Below are positions 35,801 to 44,600 of a stretch of 47,346 nt of DNA, piece after piece. The translations under genes and the position numbers were made by a program. This stretch comes from Candidatus Parabeggiatoa sp. nov. 2 (GTDB lineage: Bacteria; Pseudomonadota; Gammaproteobacteria; Beggiatoales; Beggiatoaceae), in assembly GCA_002085445.1 (NCBI GenBank), contig NBMI01000081.1, positions 1 through 47,346 on the forward strand. Direction: 5' to 3'. The notes under the pieces were generated by a model. It made no database searches. It saw only the letters and a list, made by a program, of their open reading frames with translations, and was not told the DNA's origin. Positions within the stretch are counted from its first letter, which is position 1, and the number at the start of each line of letters is the position of its first letter.

Positions 35801-38800
35801 GCAGACTCGTGTCTGCGTGCCTGAAGTTGGGCTAGGAACAAAGTGTGTAGCATTTCATCAGAAATATGCGCGGTAGTGGCATTGACCGCGGCCCGCTGCG
35901 ACAGTTGGGCCGGCGGTACTAAAGAAGGGGCCGTTGCCAGCCAAGCAGACTCAGAGGTCGCCAATTGCCGCAGAAAACGGCAGTAGGCTTCAAACATATC
36001 GTCCAGAAGCCCAGCCGGGAACAGTTCTTCTACCGCATCCCAATTAAAAACCAAGGCACCCTCTTGCTCAAAAACCTGATGATCCAACCACACCTGAGGG
36101 GTTTGAGTGATGCTGTAAACCACTTCTCCGAACTGAGTGAATAATGCCGAATAATCTTGACCGAGTGTACTCGTGAAGACGACCGGCATCATGGCTTTTT
36201 GTGTTTCTTGGCCACGGGCCAATTCTCGTTGGACGCGCACACCACTGATGTAGCGATGATCTAAATCTTGCCATAATTGTTGCTGTAGACGCACCGCACG
36301 CGCTTTAAAAGTCGCCGGCGTGGTGTTATCCACCGCTAACAGCAGTAATGAGGTAAAATCGCCAATAATATCAGTGAGTTGTGGATGTATCGGTGGCCTA
36401 TTAAATAGCGTCAAATTGATCGTAAACCGTGGCTGCTTGCTCCAGACGGTTAGAATGTCAGCAAAAGCTGCGAGCAAAACCCCAGAAGGGGTGAGTCCCG
36501 CTTTAGTCGCCCGTCGTTTCAATGGTTGCCAACTTTCTGGAACGAGTTGGGCACGGCGACGTTTGAACCAAGGCTTGGTGACGGTAGCAGGATTCTTAGC
36601 GATGGGCAGTTCTGGGGCTAAGGGCAAGGTGTTTATCCGGTTGAACCAATAGTCTTTGGAACGTTGATACCACTCGGTATCTTGCCAAGCTTGTTCTGTG
36701 AGAACATAGTCCCGAAATGACAGCGTTAACGGTGTCAATCTCAACGCAGGATTCTGGTAAAGTTGCAGCCACTCTTTGAGCAAACAGCGCAGACTCCAAG
36801 CATCCGCAATCAGGGCATCAAAGCTGAGGTGAAGCCTAGTCTGTTGTTCGTCCAAGCGCGTGGCTCGAATTTCAAACAGCGGCCACTGTTCAACGGGCCG
36901 CACTTGATGGGACATTTGCTGACGAAGGGTTTCTAGTTGCGTCGTGATAACCTGAGGTGCCTCGCCACGCAAATCCAAAATCACCATCTGATAACGGGGT
37001 ACTTGTTCAAGGACTTGCTGTTGACCCGTTGGTAACACGACCATCCGCAGCATATCGTGACGCTGAATTAAGGTTCGCCAAGCACCATTTAATCGTTCAA
37101 AATCTAAACTTGGACAATCCAATTCAAAATAGATATGAGTGGCGACATTGCCTAATTCAAATGTGCGACTGCGGCCCATCCAGTAGGCTTGTTGGATATC
37201 CGTGAGAGGAAAGGGCTGATAACGTTGTTCGGGTGCAGACTTTATGGTCGGTAGGGAAGAACTTTCCTCTCCGGCCATTGGTTTGTCTTTCAGCGTTGTT
37301 TCCAGAAGCGCGGCCAAGTCCGCCAGAATGGGTGATTCAAAGAGCTGGTGTAGAGAGAGTTCTATTGAAAAGGTGTCGGATATCCGAGAAATCAGTTGGG
37401 TAGCAAGTAACGAATAGCCGCCTAATTCAAAGAAGTTATCATAAATTCCCACTTGTTCCGTGCCGATAACCTCGGCCCAGAGGTTGGCTAATTTTTCTTC
37501 AGTGGACGTGCGTGGTGCGACATAGCGGTTTGTCAGTCGTTCTTGGCTCTCATGCGGTGATTCGCCTGTGGCTGAACGTTGTTGCCATTCTCCCACACTA
37601 TTCAGGTGTCCGGCCAACAACTGTTCTCGGCAAGCACGACGCTGAATTTTGCCACTAGAAGTTTTTGGAATACTGTTTGTTTTGAGCAGCAATATAGCAT
37701 CAACTGGCAGTTCGTGTTGCTCAAACACGGCTTGACGGATGGCATCCACCACTTCATTGACATCCAAATGTCGCAAATAAGTTCGTTGCACTTCTTGAAC
37801 GATGACTAGCTGCTCTTCGCCCTCTCTGTCCACCGACAATGCCGCACCGCCCCCGACATTCAATGCTGGATGACTGTTTTCTACGGTTAATTCAAGGTCT
37901 TGAGGGTAATAGTTCCGGCCTCTAATAATAATAAGGTCTTTGAGGCGACCGGTGACAAATAATTCACCGTCCTTTAAGAACCCTAAATCACCGGTGCGGA
38001 GAAAAGGCCCTTCGCCCGTATTGGCGAGATAGGCATGGAAAGTTTGTTCAGTCTCCTCACGCCGATTCCAATAACCTTGGGCCACATTTGGGCCTGACAC
38101 CCAAATCTCACCCACTTGTTGATCTGAACACGGTATGAAGGATTCTGGATCAACAATAATAATTTTCTGATCTAACCAAGTACGACCACAGCCCACAATT
38201 TTCTGTGTCTTTTTGTTATTATCCCGCACTGCCACCACACGATGTTGTTCTAGAGCGGCTTTTTCAACCTCATAAATGAGTGGAGGCGCGGTTTTTAAGC
38301 CACCAGACACAAATAACGTGGTTTCCGCCATGCCGTAACCGGGATAAAAAGCCTCACGCTGGAAACCACACGCTTTGAAAGTCGCGGTAAATCGATCTAG
38401 CGTTTCCGCACGGACCGGTTCAGCGGCGTTGGCTGCCACTTCCCAACTGCTTAGGTCAAGTTTGGCTCGTTGCTTGGGTGTAATCTTCTGAACACATAAG
38501 TCATAAGCAAAATTTGGCCCGCCACCGCAGGTTGCGTGATAGCGAGAAATGGCTTGCAACCAACGAATTGGCTTTTGTAAAAACGCCATGGGGGACATGA
38601 AAATATAGGGGGCTCCTAGATAAATGGCTTGCAAGACGTTACCGATGAGTCCCAGATCATGGAATAACGGCACCCAACCGACTCCGATAGATTTATTGGT
38701 ATGCCCGAATGCCAGGCGGAACATTTCTTCGTTATATAGCACGTTACTGTGACTCACCATCACACCTTTGGGCGCACCCGTAGAGCCTGATGTATATTGA

Positions 38801-39309
38801 AGAAAAGCCAGCGTGTCACGGTGTATTTCTGGGGTTTGCCAGAGGTTGGCGAATTCTTCGGCAAGATTGTCGGTGACGAGCCAGCGCAGGTTTTTCAACT
38901 CTGGTGTATGGGCGAGTCTCTGCTCCATGCCAGAAAGAATATCGGTTGTGGTCAAAACGACTGTCGCTTGCGCGTCGGCAACAATCGCTTGAATACGAGG
39001 CTCAGGGCGGTTGCGCCGTGGTGGATATGTGGGCACAGCCACGACACCCGCGTACAGGCAAGCGAAAAATGCCGCGATATAATCCAACCCTGCGGGGTAT
39101 AGTAACAAGGCACGATCTCCGACAGTCACCTTGTCCTGAAGTTTTGCAGCAATAGCTCGCACACGTTGATCTAATTGTGCATAAGTGAGGTTGAGTTCTT
39201 CAGTCTCGCCTTCAATAAGAAAAGTATAAGCCCGCTTATCGGGTTGGTTTTGCGCTCTTTCGCGGAGTAGTTCAACTAAGGTGGTTGGCTGAATAAGGTT
39301 TTTAGTCAT
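32836..39309 (-). CDS. FAAL-ACP-Cy-A(Cys)-MT-PCP, loading and heterocyclisation protein
   Basis: A 2157-residue starter protein. Residues 1-590 are a fatty acyl-AMP ligase (VAVPTYPPRRNRPEPR, YTSGSTGAPKG, GYGMAETTLF, SSGKIQRRACREQ). The carrier Ser is S633 in ELGGYSLLA. A heterocyclisation domain (about 705-1130) shows FPLTDIQQAYWMGR and DxxxxDxxS with D831, D836 and S839. The adenylation domain has a pocket code read as DLYNMSLIWK, close to the Cys code DLYNLSLIWK. A methyltransferase with ILEVGAGIGGM (~1815) is inserted between A8 and A10. A final PCP carries S2094. It should load a fatty acid, join it to Cys and cyclise to a 2-alkyl thiazoline, possibly methylated at C or N. No reductase or oxidase domain follows. 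The gene is first in the operon and has no clear ribosome site; the 2.3-kb repeat region lies upstream. Confidence 0.95.
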   Translation of the reverse strand: MTKNLIQPTTLVELLRERAQNQPDKRAYTFLIEGETEELNLTYAQLDQRVRAIAAKLQDKVTVGDRALLLYPAGLDYIAAFFACLYAGVVAVPTYPPRRNRPEPRIQAIVADAQATVVLTTTDILSGMEQRLAHTPELKNLRWLVTDNLAEEFANLWQTPEIHRDTLAFLQYTSGSTGAPKGVMVSHSNVLYNEEMFRLAFGHTNKSIGVGWVPLFHDLGLIGNVLQAIYLGAPYIFMSPMAFLQKPIRWLQAISRYHATCGGGPNFAYDLCVQKITPKQRAKLDLSSWEVAANAAEPVRAETLDRFTATFKACGFQREAFYPGYGMAETTLFVSGGLKTAPPLIYEVEKAALEQHRVVAVRDNNKKTQKIVGCGRTWLDQKIIIVDPESFIPCSDQQVGEIWVSGPNVAQGYWNRREETEQTFHAYLANTGEGPFLRTGDLGFLKDGELFVTGRLKDLIIIRGRNYYPQDLELTVENSHPALNVGGGAALSVDREGEEQLVIVQEVQRTYLRHLDVNEVVDAIRQAVFEQHELPVDAILLLKTNSIPKTSSGKIQRRACREQLLAGHLNSVGEWQQRSATGESPHESQERLTNRYVAPRTSTEEKLANLWAEVIGTEQVGIYDNFFELGGYSLLATQLISRISDTFSIELSLHQLFESPILADLAALLETTLKDKPMAGEESSSLPTIKSAPEQRYQPFPLTDIQQAYWMGRSRTFELGNVATHIYFELDCPSLDFERLNGAWRTLIQRHDMLRMVVLPTGQQQVLEQVPRYQMVILDLRGEAPQVITTQLETLRQQMSHQVRPVEQWPLFEIRATRLDEQQTRLHLSFDALIADAWSLRCLLKEWLQLYQNPALRLTPLTLSFRDYVLTEQAWQDTEWYQRSKDYWFNRINTLPLAPELPIAKNPATVTKPWFKRRRAQLVPESWQPLKRRATKAGLTPSGVLLAAFADILTVWSKQPRFTINLTLFNRPPIHPQLTDIIGDFTSLLLLAVDNTTPATFKARAVRLQQQLWQDLDHRYISGVRVQRELARGQETQKAMMPVVFTSTLGQDYSALFTQFGEVVYSITQTPQVWLDHQVFEQEGALVFNWDAVEELFPAGLLDDMFEAYCRFLRQLATSESAWLATAPSLVPPAQLSQRAAVNATTAHISDEMLHTLFLAQLQARRHESAVISPQRTLTYLELSQLATQVGRKVRQLGATPNTLVAIVMEKGWEQVVAVFGVLMSGAAYLPIEPELPKERQWYLLEQGQVKLVLTLSQFNQNLEWPEEIQRLCLDDDNFFNGNDGPLEPVQTSTDLAYVIFTSGSTGQPKGVAIDHRGAVNTLKDINQRFNIGPQDRVLALSALSFDLSVYDIFCLLAAGGTVVIPEAALAKDPAHWVDIMTQHRVTVWNTVPALMQMLVDYIGERPPTAPKWLRLAMMSGDWIPLNLPERMKALWPSAQIISLGGATEASIWSIYYPIDSVDPSWNSIPYGKPLTNQTFHVLNPFLEPCPVWVPGQLYIGGIGLAQGYWRDHEKTQASFIIHPHTQARLYKTGDLGRYLPDGNIEFLGREDFQVKIRGYRIELGEIEAVLKQYPGVDASVVSAVGEGGENKHLVAYVVPDQAYNTLFEIETAKDVEADNIWSKLLQAGREQSRQLPSEKKLQALSAFWQSIERFSLFSICHTLKKLGIFVQSQERHSLEELLHRYQIKPNYQKLLAQWLTALEEEGLLQRSGEDTFVNAQPLPTDSLDQLWQEVRQSAAKGGWDATLLHYFQLSVENHISLLKGEVEPLELFFPDGNWHTAESLYQYNPLMDYHNKIACQILSSITREWPSEKPIRILEVGAGIGGMTASLLPVLPPQQTVYTYTDLSTFFTTQAQEKFQDYPFIQYQFLDINQEPVSQGYESHTFDVIVAANVLHDARHIDTSLQYLLSLLAPSGILLILEGTQNSYLQMISVRFIEGFSHYEDDRMHRNQPLLSVEKWHRALRSAGFNAFIAFPECDSTTELRFQHVMVAQAPASIKRFKPAELLNYMQHKLPEYMIPSVYIPLESLPLTPNGKVDRKALPTFDTFKLERQRTFVAPRTLTEKRLIAIFSEILGIEQMGIDDNFFERGGDSVLATQVISQVRKTFDVELPLRIVFEKPTIASLAERIDGLLIAAQQMQSSHSNQLDDDYVEEEL

Positions 39310-39452
39310 GGTAATTTCAGGAGTAGTCCTATAATCAATGCCATTAAGTTAAGAATCAATCCATACAGGTAGCCCACCAAGGTGTTTTTTCTTGCCGGCC
39401 CCAAAATACGACGATGGTGGGCAACTTATCAACACGCCAACCCCGAAGGGGT

Positions 39453-39495
39453 TTTCAGGCTAAAGTTTCCGCAACGGAAACTTTAGCCTGAAAAT
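39453..39495. repeat. 43-bp palindrome, copy 1 of an inverted pair
   Basis: Twenty-base arms beginning TTTTCAGGCTAAAG flank the loop CAA. Together with the adjoining CCGAAGGGG, it is repeated in opposite orientation at 40396-40438, where the loop reads TTG. Confidence 0.75.
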
Positions 39496-39627
39496 GTGAA
39501 TAGCCCCAGGTGGAACCTCAATGCCATTAAGTTAAGCTAGGGCGAACATGCCGGTTAGCGAACACTTAGGTTATTTGGAGTATCTATTTTGAGGGCCATA
39601 AAATATTTTGGAGGTTTTCAAATTAAG

Positions 39628-39951
39628 TTATGGCCCTCTGTCGCGCTTCATTAGTTATAGTTTTTGTAGGTGTTTTGTTGCTTAACTTAATGGCAGTGAG
39701 GGCAACCATAAAGTGAGGACAACCATTTCGTTCGGGCAACCATTTCGTTCGGGCAACCATTTCGTTCGGGCAACCATTTCGTTCGGGCAACCATTTCGTT
39801 CGGGCAACCATAAAGGATTGCCCTGACGGTTTGTAGGGGCAATCCCACGTGCAAAGCCCTTATCTTCATTTTTCATTTTATGGCCCTCTGTCGCGCTTCA
39901 TTAGTTATAGTTTTTGTAGGTGTTTTGTTGCTTAACTTAATGGCAGTGAGG
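39628..39951. repeat. 74-bp direct repeats flanking a 17-bp tandem array
   Basis: Positions 39628-39701 and 39878-39951 are identical over 74 bases (starting TTATGGCCCTCTGTCGCG, ending GGCAGTGAGG). Between them the unit GGGCAACCATTTCGTTC is repeated five times (about 39720-39806), followed by a GGGCAACCATAAAGGATTGCCC hairpin of the GTAGGGGCAATCC family in which each arm is under 12 bases. The array gives accidental open frames on the minus strand. It looks like the family hairpin whose foot was amplified. Confidence 0.75.
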
Positions 39952-40054
39952 TGGAACCTGGGGAAAGCAATAAGGCCTTAACCCCGAAGGGGTTGAATAT
40001 GAATAGCCCCAGGTGGAACCTAGGGAAAGCATATCAAAAATCTATCAACCCCTC

Positions 40055-40112
40055 ACCACCTATCAGTTGAGTACACTCAGGCGTTTTTTTGAACTGATAG
40101 GTGGTAAGCATT
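40055..40112. repeat. long hairpin with arms CACCACCTATCAGTT
   Basis: CACCACCTATCAGTT at about 40053 is matched by AACTGATAGGTGGTAAG near 40095, giving a 14- to 15-bp stem. The loop holds CAGGCGTTTTTTT. A shortened copy of one arm, GGATAGGTGGTAAGAGGTG, is seen near 40744. It could terminate transcription leaving the NRPS side antisense, but no gene ends here. Confidence 0.5.
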
Positions 40113-40866
40113 CAACCCCTTCGGGGTTGTGGCCTCCCGCTTGTACACCCCCAGGTTTTACCTCAATGCCATTAAGTTAAGGAATTAGAAACAAATAATC
40201 CCCCCCCGCCAACGGCTAAAGCCGTCGTCTAATAGCTGAAGTGCCCTAAAGGGCACTGAAGACTCAATGCCATATCGTTTGCTTAGAAAAAAATCCTGAA
40301 TTTATGAGGTTTTACCTGGGGCTATTCATGTTCAACCCCTTCGGGGTTGTGGCCTCCTCCCTGACCCTCCCCAGGTTTCACCTGGGGCTATTCACATTTT
40401 CAGGCTAAAGTTTCCGTTGCGGAAACTTTAGCCTGAAAACCCCTTCGGGGTTGCCGCTATTCACTATTGGCTTTTTTTAAATTATTTTTCTGAACATCGA
40501 TAAAAAGCCGTTTATTCCCCAAATCCGTTGTACTTTCAGTATAAGTTAAGTGGGTAAAAAAAAGTGACATAACGAGCGGTAATAGTCGCTAAAGCGACTA
40601 CTACAAGCGGTTCCTTAGAGGTAACTGACTGAATACTAAATCAATTTATTTTGTCAAGGCATCAGTCCTATTCGTTTATCCTCGTCTTATGCGTTCCGCC
40701 ACTGCGTTTCGTTGTACTTTATATTCAAGGATTTAGAAAAAACGGATAGGTGGTAAGAGGTGGGTGAAAAAATTTCTAATCATCTGTAGTATAATTAACT
40801 TTCTATAGATTTTCAGATAATTATTTTCAAACGCTCATAATGCGAATTAAGGGTTGAATCGTTATG

Positions 40867-40990
40867 CTAGGGGCGGTGCCCTTGGCTATCCAGGGGCGTT
40901 GCCCCTGGCTGTATTAATTTCGCCCCGTTGGGGCTAAAAAACCAGGGGCGTTGCCCCTGGCTATATTAATCTCGCCCCGTTGGGGCTAAA
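40867..40990. repeat. inverted array of the 48-bp G/C repeat
   Basis: Units read CAGGGGCGTTGCCCCTGG, CTGTATTAATTTCGCC and CCGTTGGGGCTAAA, the opposite orientation to the arrays at 6930 and 19380. The palindrome changed from GGGGCACCGCCCC to GGGGCGTTGCCCC. Confidence 0.7.
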
Positions 40991-41000
40991 AGCCAGGTTA

Positions 41001-41028
41001 TTGTTAATTGTTAATTGTTAATTGTTAA
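41001..41028. repeat. heptamer tandem repeat TTGTTAA x4
   Basis: Four perfect copies of TTGTTAA. Related short repeats based on AATTGGT occur at about 9800 and 16590, both also beside hairpin repeats. Confidence 0.8.
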
Positions 41029-41606
41029 TGGAATTCTGGTTATTTTTATATAAAATTTTTCAATGCGGAATAAAAACGGGATCAGTTTTTGGGCCAAAAA
41101 AAACTGATTTCTCACCACCCCAGGGTCTCATCGTTAGACACAAGTCTTTTGGATATCTTTTAGAGCATTGATTTTTAATGAATCCCCAACGTGGGGCCTA
41201 CCCTTTAAAATCCATAAAAATAAAATATTTAAAAACTTATGTATAAGGATGAGGGGGTAGGGGTGAGAGTTGAAGGTTCATAGGCATAGTACCCAATTTA
41301 TTAACAAACCTTCATAAACGATACCAATTCTGGGGCCACTGCTGGAAAAAATGATTGAGATTGACTTTGATGAGATTTTTTTTTATATTGTTCCTTGTTC
41401 TAAAGCGGCAGGTATCTGGTTCAGTACTCACCCTGGAGTACTGGTAAAACCGTCGACTTACAATCTATCAATTTGCGAGAACCAAGCGAAATCAGATTGT
41501 ACAAAGCGGCTATCTCCCATTTTCGGTAGCATGCCGGTAAATTCACCCACTCTTAGGAGTGCTATTGTTAACGTTTGTTAACATAAATGAATCGGACAAG
41601 ACAACC

Positions 41607-44600
41607 ATGATGACTATTCCTAACTACAAAATTCTTAAAAAGATTTATGAAAGTGCCCACTCACTCGTCTATCGGGGCATTCGAGCCAAGGACAATCAAC
41701 GAGTCATCCTCAAAATGCCAAAAGAGGACTATCCGCCGTCCACTGAATTGATCCGCTATCGACAAGAGTATGAAATTACTCGCAGTCTGAATATCGCGGG
41801 GGTTGTCAAAACCTACCGTTTGGAAAAACACCAAAATACGTTCGTCTTGATTTTAGAAGATTTTGGCGGTGAATCCTTAAAGCAATGGATGGCGCTCGCC
41901 CCGGCGGCCAAAGAAATGGGTATTTCAATGCCCCCCTTTAACAACATCCCCCTCTTTGACCAAAAAGGGGGGGTAGGGGATATTTCGGCCTTTCTGTCCG
42001 TTGCGATACAAATCGCTGACAGCTTAGGCGAAATTCATGCGGCCCAGTTGATTCATAAAGACATTAATCCAAGCAATCTGATTTGGAATCAGGAGAAAAA
42101 CCTGTTAAAAATCATAGACTTTAGCATTTCCACCCGGTTAACGCGGGAAAATCCGACCCTTAAAAATCCCGAAGGGTTGGAAGGCACACTCCCATACGTG
42201 TCGCCAGAGCAAACGGGGCGCATGAATCGTGCCTTGGATTACCGCACCGATTTTTATTCCTTGGGGGTGAGCTTTTATGAAATGCTGACCGGTCGCCTAC
42301 CCTTTTCTTCATCAGATTCACTGGAATTAGTCCATTGCCACCTCGCCAAAATTCCTACGCCGGTCTGTGAAATCAATCCCAACGTGCCGCTTGTTGTCTG
42401 TGACATCGTCATGAAATTAATGGCCAAAAATGTCGAAGACCGCTATCAATCGGCCTTGGGTTTGAAGGCCGATTTAGAAAAATGTTTGGCATCCGTCAAA
42501 GACCTTGGAGATATGGATTTCAAATTAGGCCAAAATGATTTTTCGGGCCGGTTTCAAATCCCCCAAAAACTCTATGGGCGTGATAAGGAAATCAAAATAT
42601 TATTGCAAGCCTTCGAGCGCGTAGCAACTCCGCCACTGTCCCCTGAAGTGGAGCCAGAGGCGGGAATTCAGGGGGGGGGCCAAATGATGTTGGTGGCCGG
42701 CTATTCTGGCGTGGGTAAATCCGCTTTGGTGCGTGAAGTCCATAAACCCATGACCGAAAAGAAGGGCTATTTTGCGTCAGGTAAGTTTGACCAATATCAG
42801 CGTAATGTTCCCTATTCGGCCCTGACTCAAGCTTTTAATGAGTTTTGCCGTTATCTGTTGACCGAATCGGCTTTCCAATTGAATCAATGGCGAGAAAAAA
42901 TATTGGCGGCCGTCGGCAACAATGGACAAGTCATGATAGATATCATTCCGGCTTTAGAGTTAATCATAGGGCCTCAACCGGCGATACCCCAAGTTGGCCC
43001 CACGGAGGCCCAAAACCGTTTTTTATGGGTTTTTCAAAACTTTGTCAAGGCCATTAGCCAAAAACAACATCCCCTTGTGATGTTTATAGATGATTGGCAA
43101 TGGGCCGATTCGGCCTCGTTGACTCTGTTGAAAGTTTTACTGACCGATCCGGACATTCACTATTTCCTAATCATCGGCGCCTATCGGGATAATGAGGTGG
43201 ATGCCTCGCACCCCTTTAGGATGAGCTTGGAGGAACTCCGGAAACAACAAGCGGTTATCAATACGCTAACGCTTGACAATCTGTCTTCTCAGGAAGTCAA
43301 TGCGCTTATTGCCGAGGCATTACAGTGTGATAGCCCTTCGGCCCAACCTTTGACGGCGTTGGTTTATGAAAAGACATTAGGCAATGCTTTTTTCACGACG
43401 GAGTTTTTAAAGGCCTTGTATGGGGAAGAATTATTAGTCTTTGATTTTAAAGCACTTAACTGGCAATGGGACTTAGAGAAAATCCGCGCCAAAGAGATGA
43501 CCAACAATGTGGTCGATTTGATGGTGGCTGGGATTAGAAAATTCCCGCCCCAAACCCAACAAGTCTTAAAATTAGCGGCTTGTATCGGTAATCCGTTTGA
43601 TTTACAAACCTTGGCCGTTATCCACAAGCACACCGTTAAGGCAACGCTTGAGGCCTTATGGCAAGCCGTGGTCGAAGGGTTGATCATTCCGTTGGATGAT
43701 AATTACAAATTAGTGGGCGCTGTAGACGAGGACAGTTATTCTTCACCAACCGCTAAATCTCAGTTTAAATTCCAGCATGACCGTATTCAACAAGCGGCTT
43801 ATGCGTTGGTACCCGACAGCGATAAACCGGCGCTTCATTTAGAAATTGGGCGGTTGTTGTTAGCCAATACGAGGAACTCCCAAGGGCTTGAGAAGGGGGG
43901 AAGTCAAGGCGGGGGGTTAGAGGAGCAGATTTTTGATATTGTCAATCAATTGAATGGCGGCCACGCACTGATGACCGAGGAAGCGGAGAGAGTTAGCTTA
44001 GCCTGTTTGAATTTACAGGCGGGCAAAAAGGCCAAAGCCGGCACGGCTTATCAACCGGCCCTCAATTACTTGGCATTAGGTATCCCGCTCTTAGGGGAGT
44101 CAGCCTGGGACAAGCATTATGCGATGGGCTTTGAATTACATAAAGACCAAGGTGAGTGTGAATTTTTGTTAGGCCAGTTTGACAATTCAGATCAACTCCT
44201 GGCCCTCGCTTTAGAAAAAGCGCACTCCAAATATGATAAGGCCGAGATTTATGTTATCAAAATAGCCCAACTGGCTGGGCAAGGCAAATATCATGAAGCG
44301 GTTGCCACGATGATAGAGGCACTGAATCTGTTTGGCATGAATGTGCCCACCTTAGACCAAACAGAAGTACAGGCAAAAACCACGGCAGCGGAAATGGCCC
44401 TTTATCAAGAAAACATGAAAAACCGCCAGATTGAGGATTTGTATCATCTGCCCCTCATACAAGATGAAGCAATGAATGTCTGCTCACAGATTATAGCCAT
44501 CGCCTTCGATTCTCTGGTTATTGGGGTACCAGATTTGTTGGCTTTTTATGCCACTAAAATAGTGAATCTGTCTATTCAATACGGGCTTTCTGCATTTACA

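Larger units (their letters stand above)
39310..41606. repeat. 2.3-kb divergent intergenic region packed with repeats
   Basis: It separates the NRPS operon from the divergent kinase gene and must hold both promoters, but none could be fixed. Seen in order: a long palindrome (39453-39495), a 74-base direct repeat pair around a 17-base tandem array, a hairpin with arms near 40055 and 40112, two TAAA palindromes (40212-40225 and 40240-40257), a second long palindrome (40396-40438), an inverted copy of the 9654 repeat (to 40611), a solo MITE end (40837-40859), a G/C array (about 40867-40990) and a heptamer repeat (41001-41028). The word AATGCCATTAAGTTAAG recurs at about 39338, 39520 and 40164. 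From about 41030 to 41606 the sequence is AT-rich, with a 7-bp hairpin at 41422-41443 and no supported gene. Confidence 0.7.

Noticed and set aside
39623..39876. Three overlapping minus-strand frames with repeated WLPERNGCP/MVARTK
   Set aside because: They are different readings of the 17-base tandem array and not proteins.
41351..41581. 76-residue frame just before the kinase-phosphatase gene
   Set aside because: No family, no good ribosome site, overlaps the leader of the next gene, and the opposite strand looks equally open.
41559..41606. Longer start of the kinase-phosphatase at 41559
   Set aside because: The extra 16 residues are not conserved in this kinase family as I know it; MTIPNYKI is the usual beginning.
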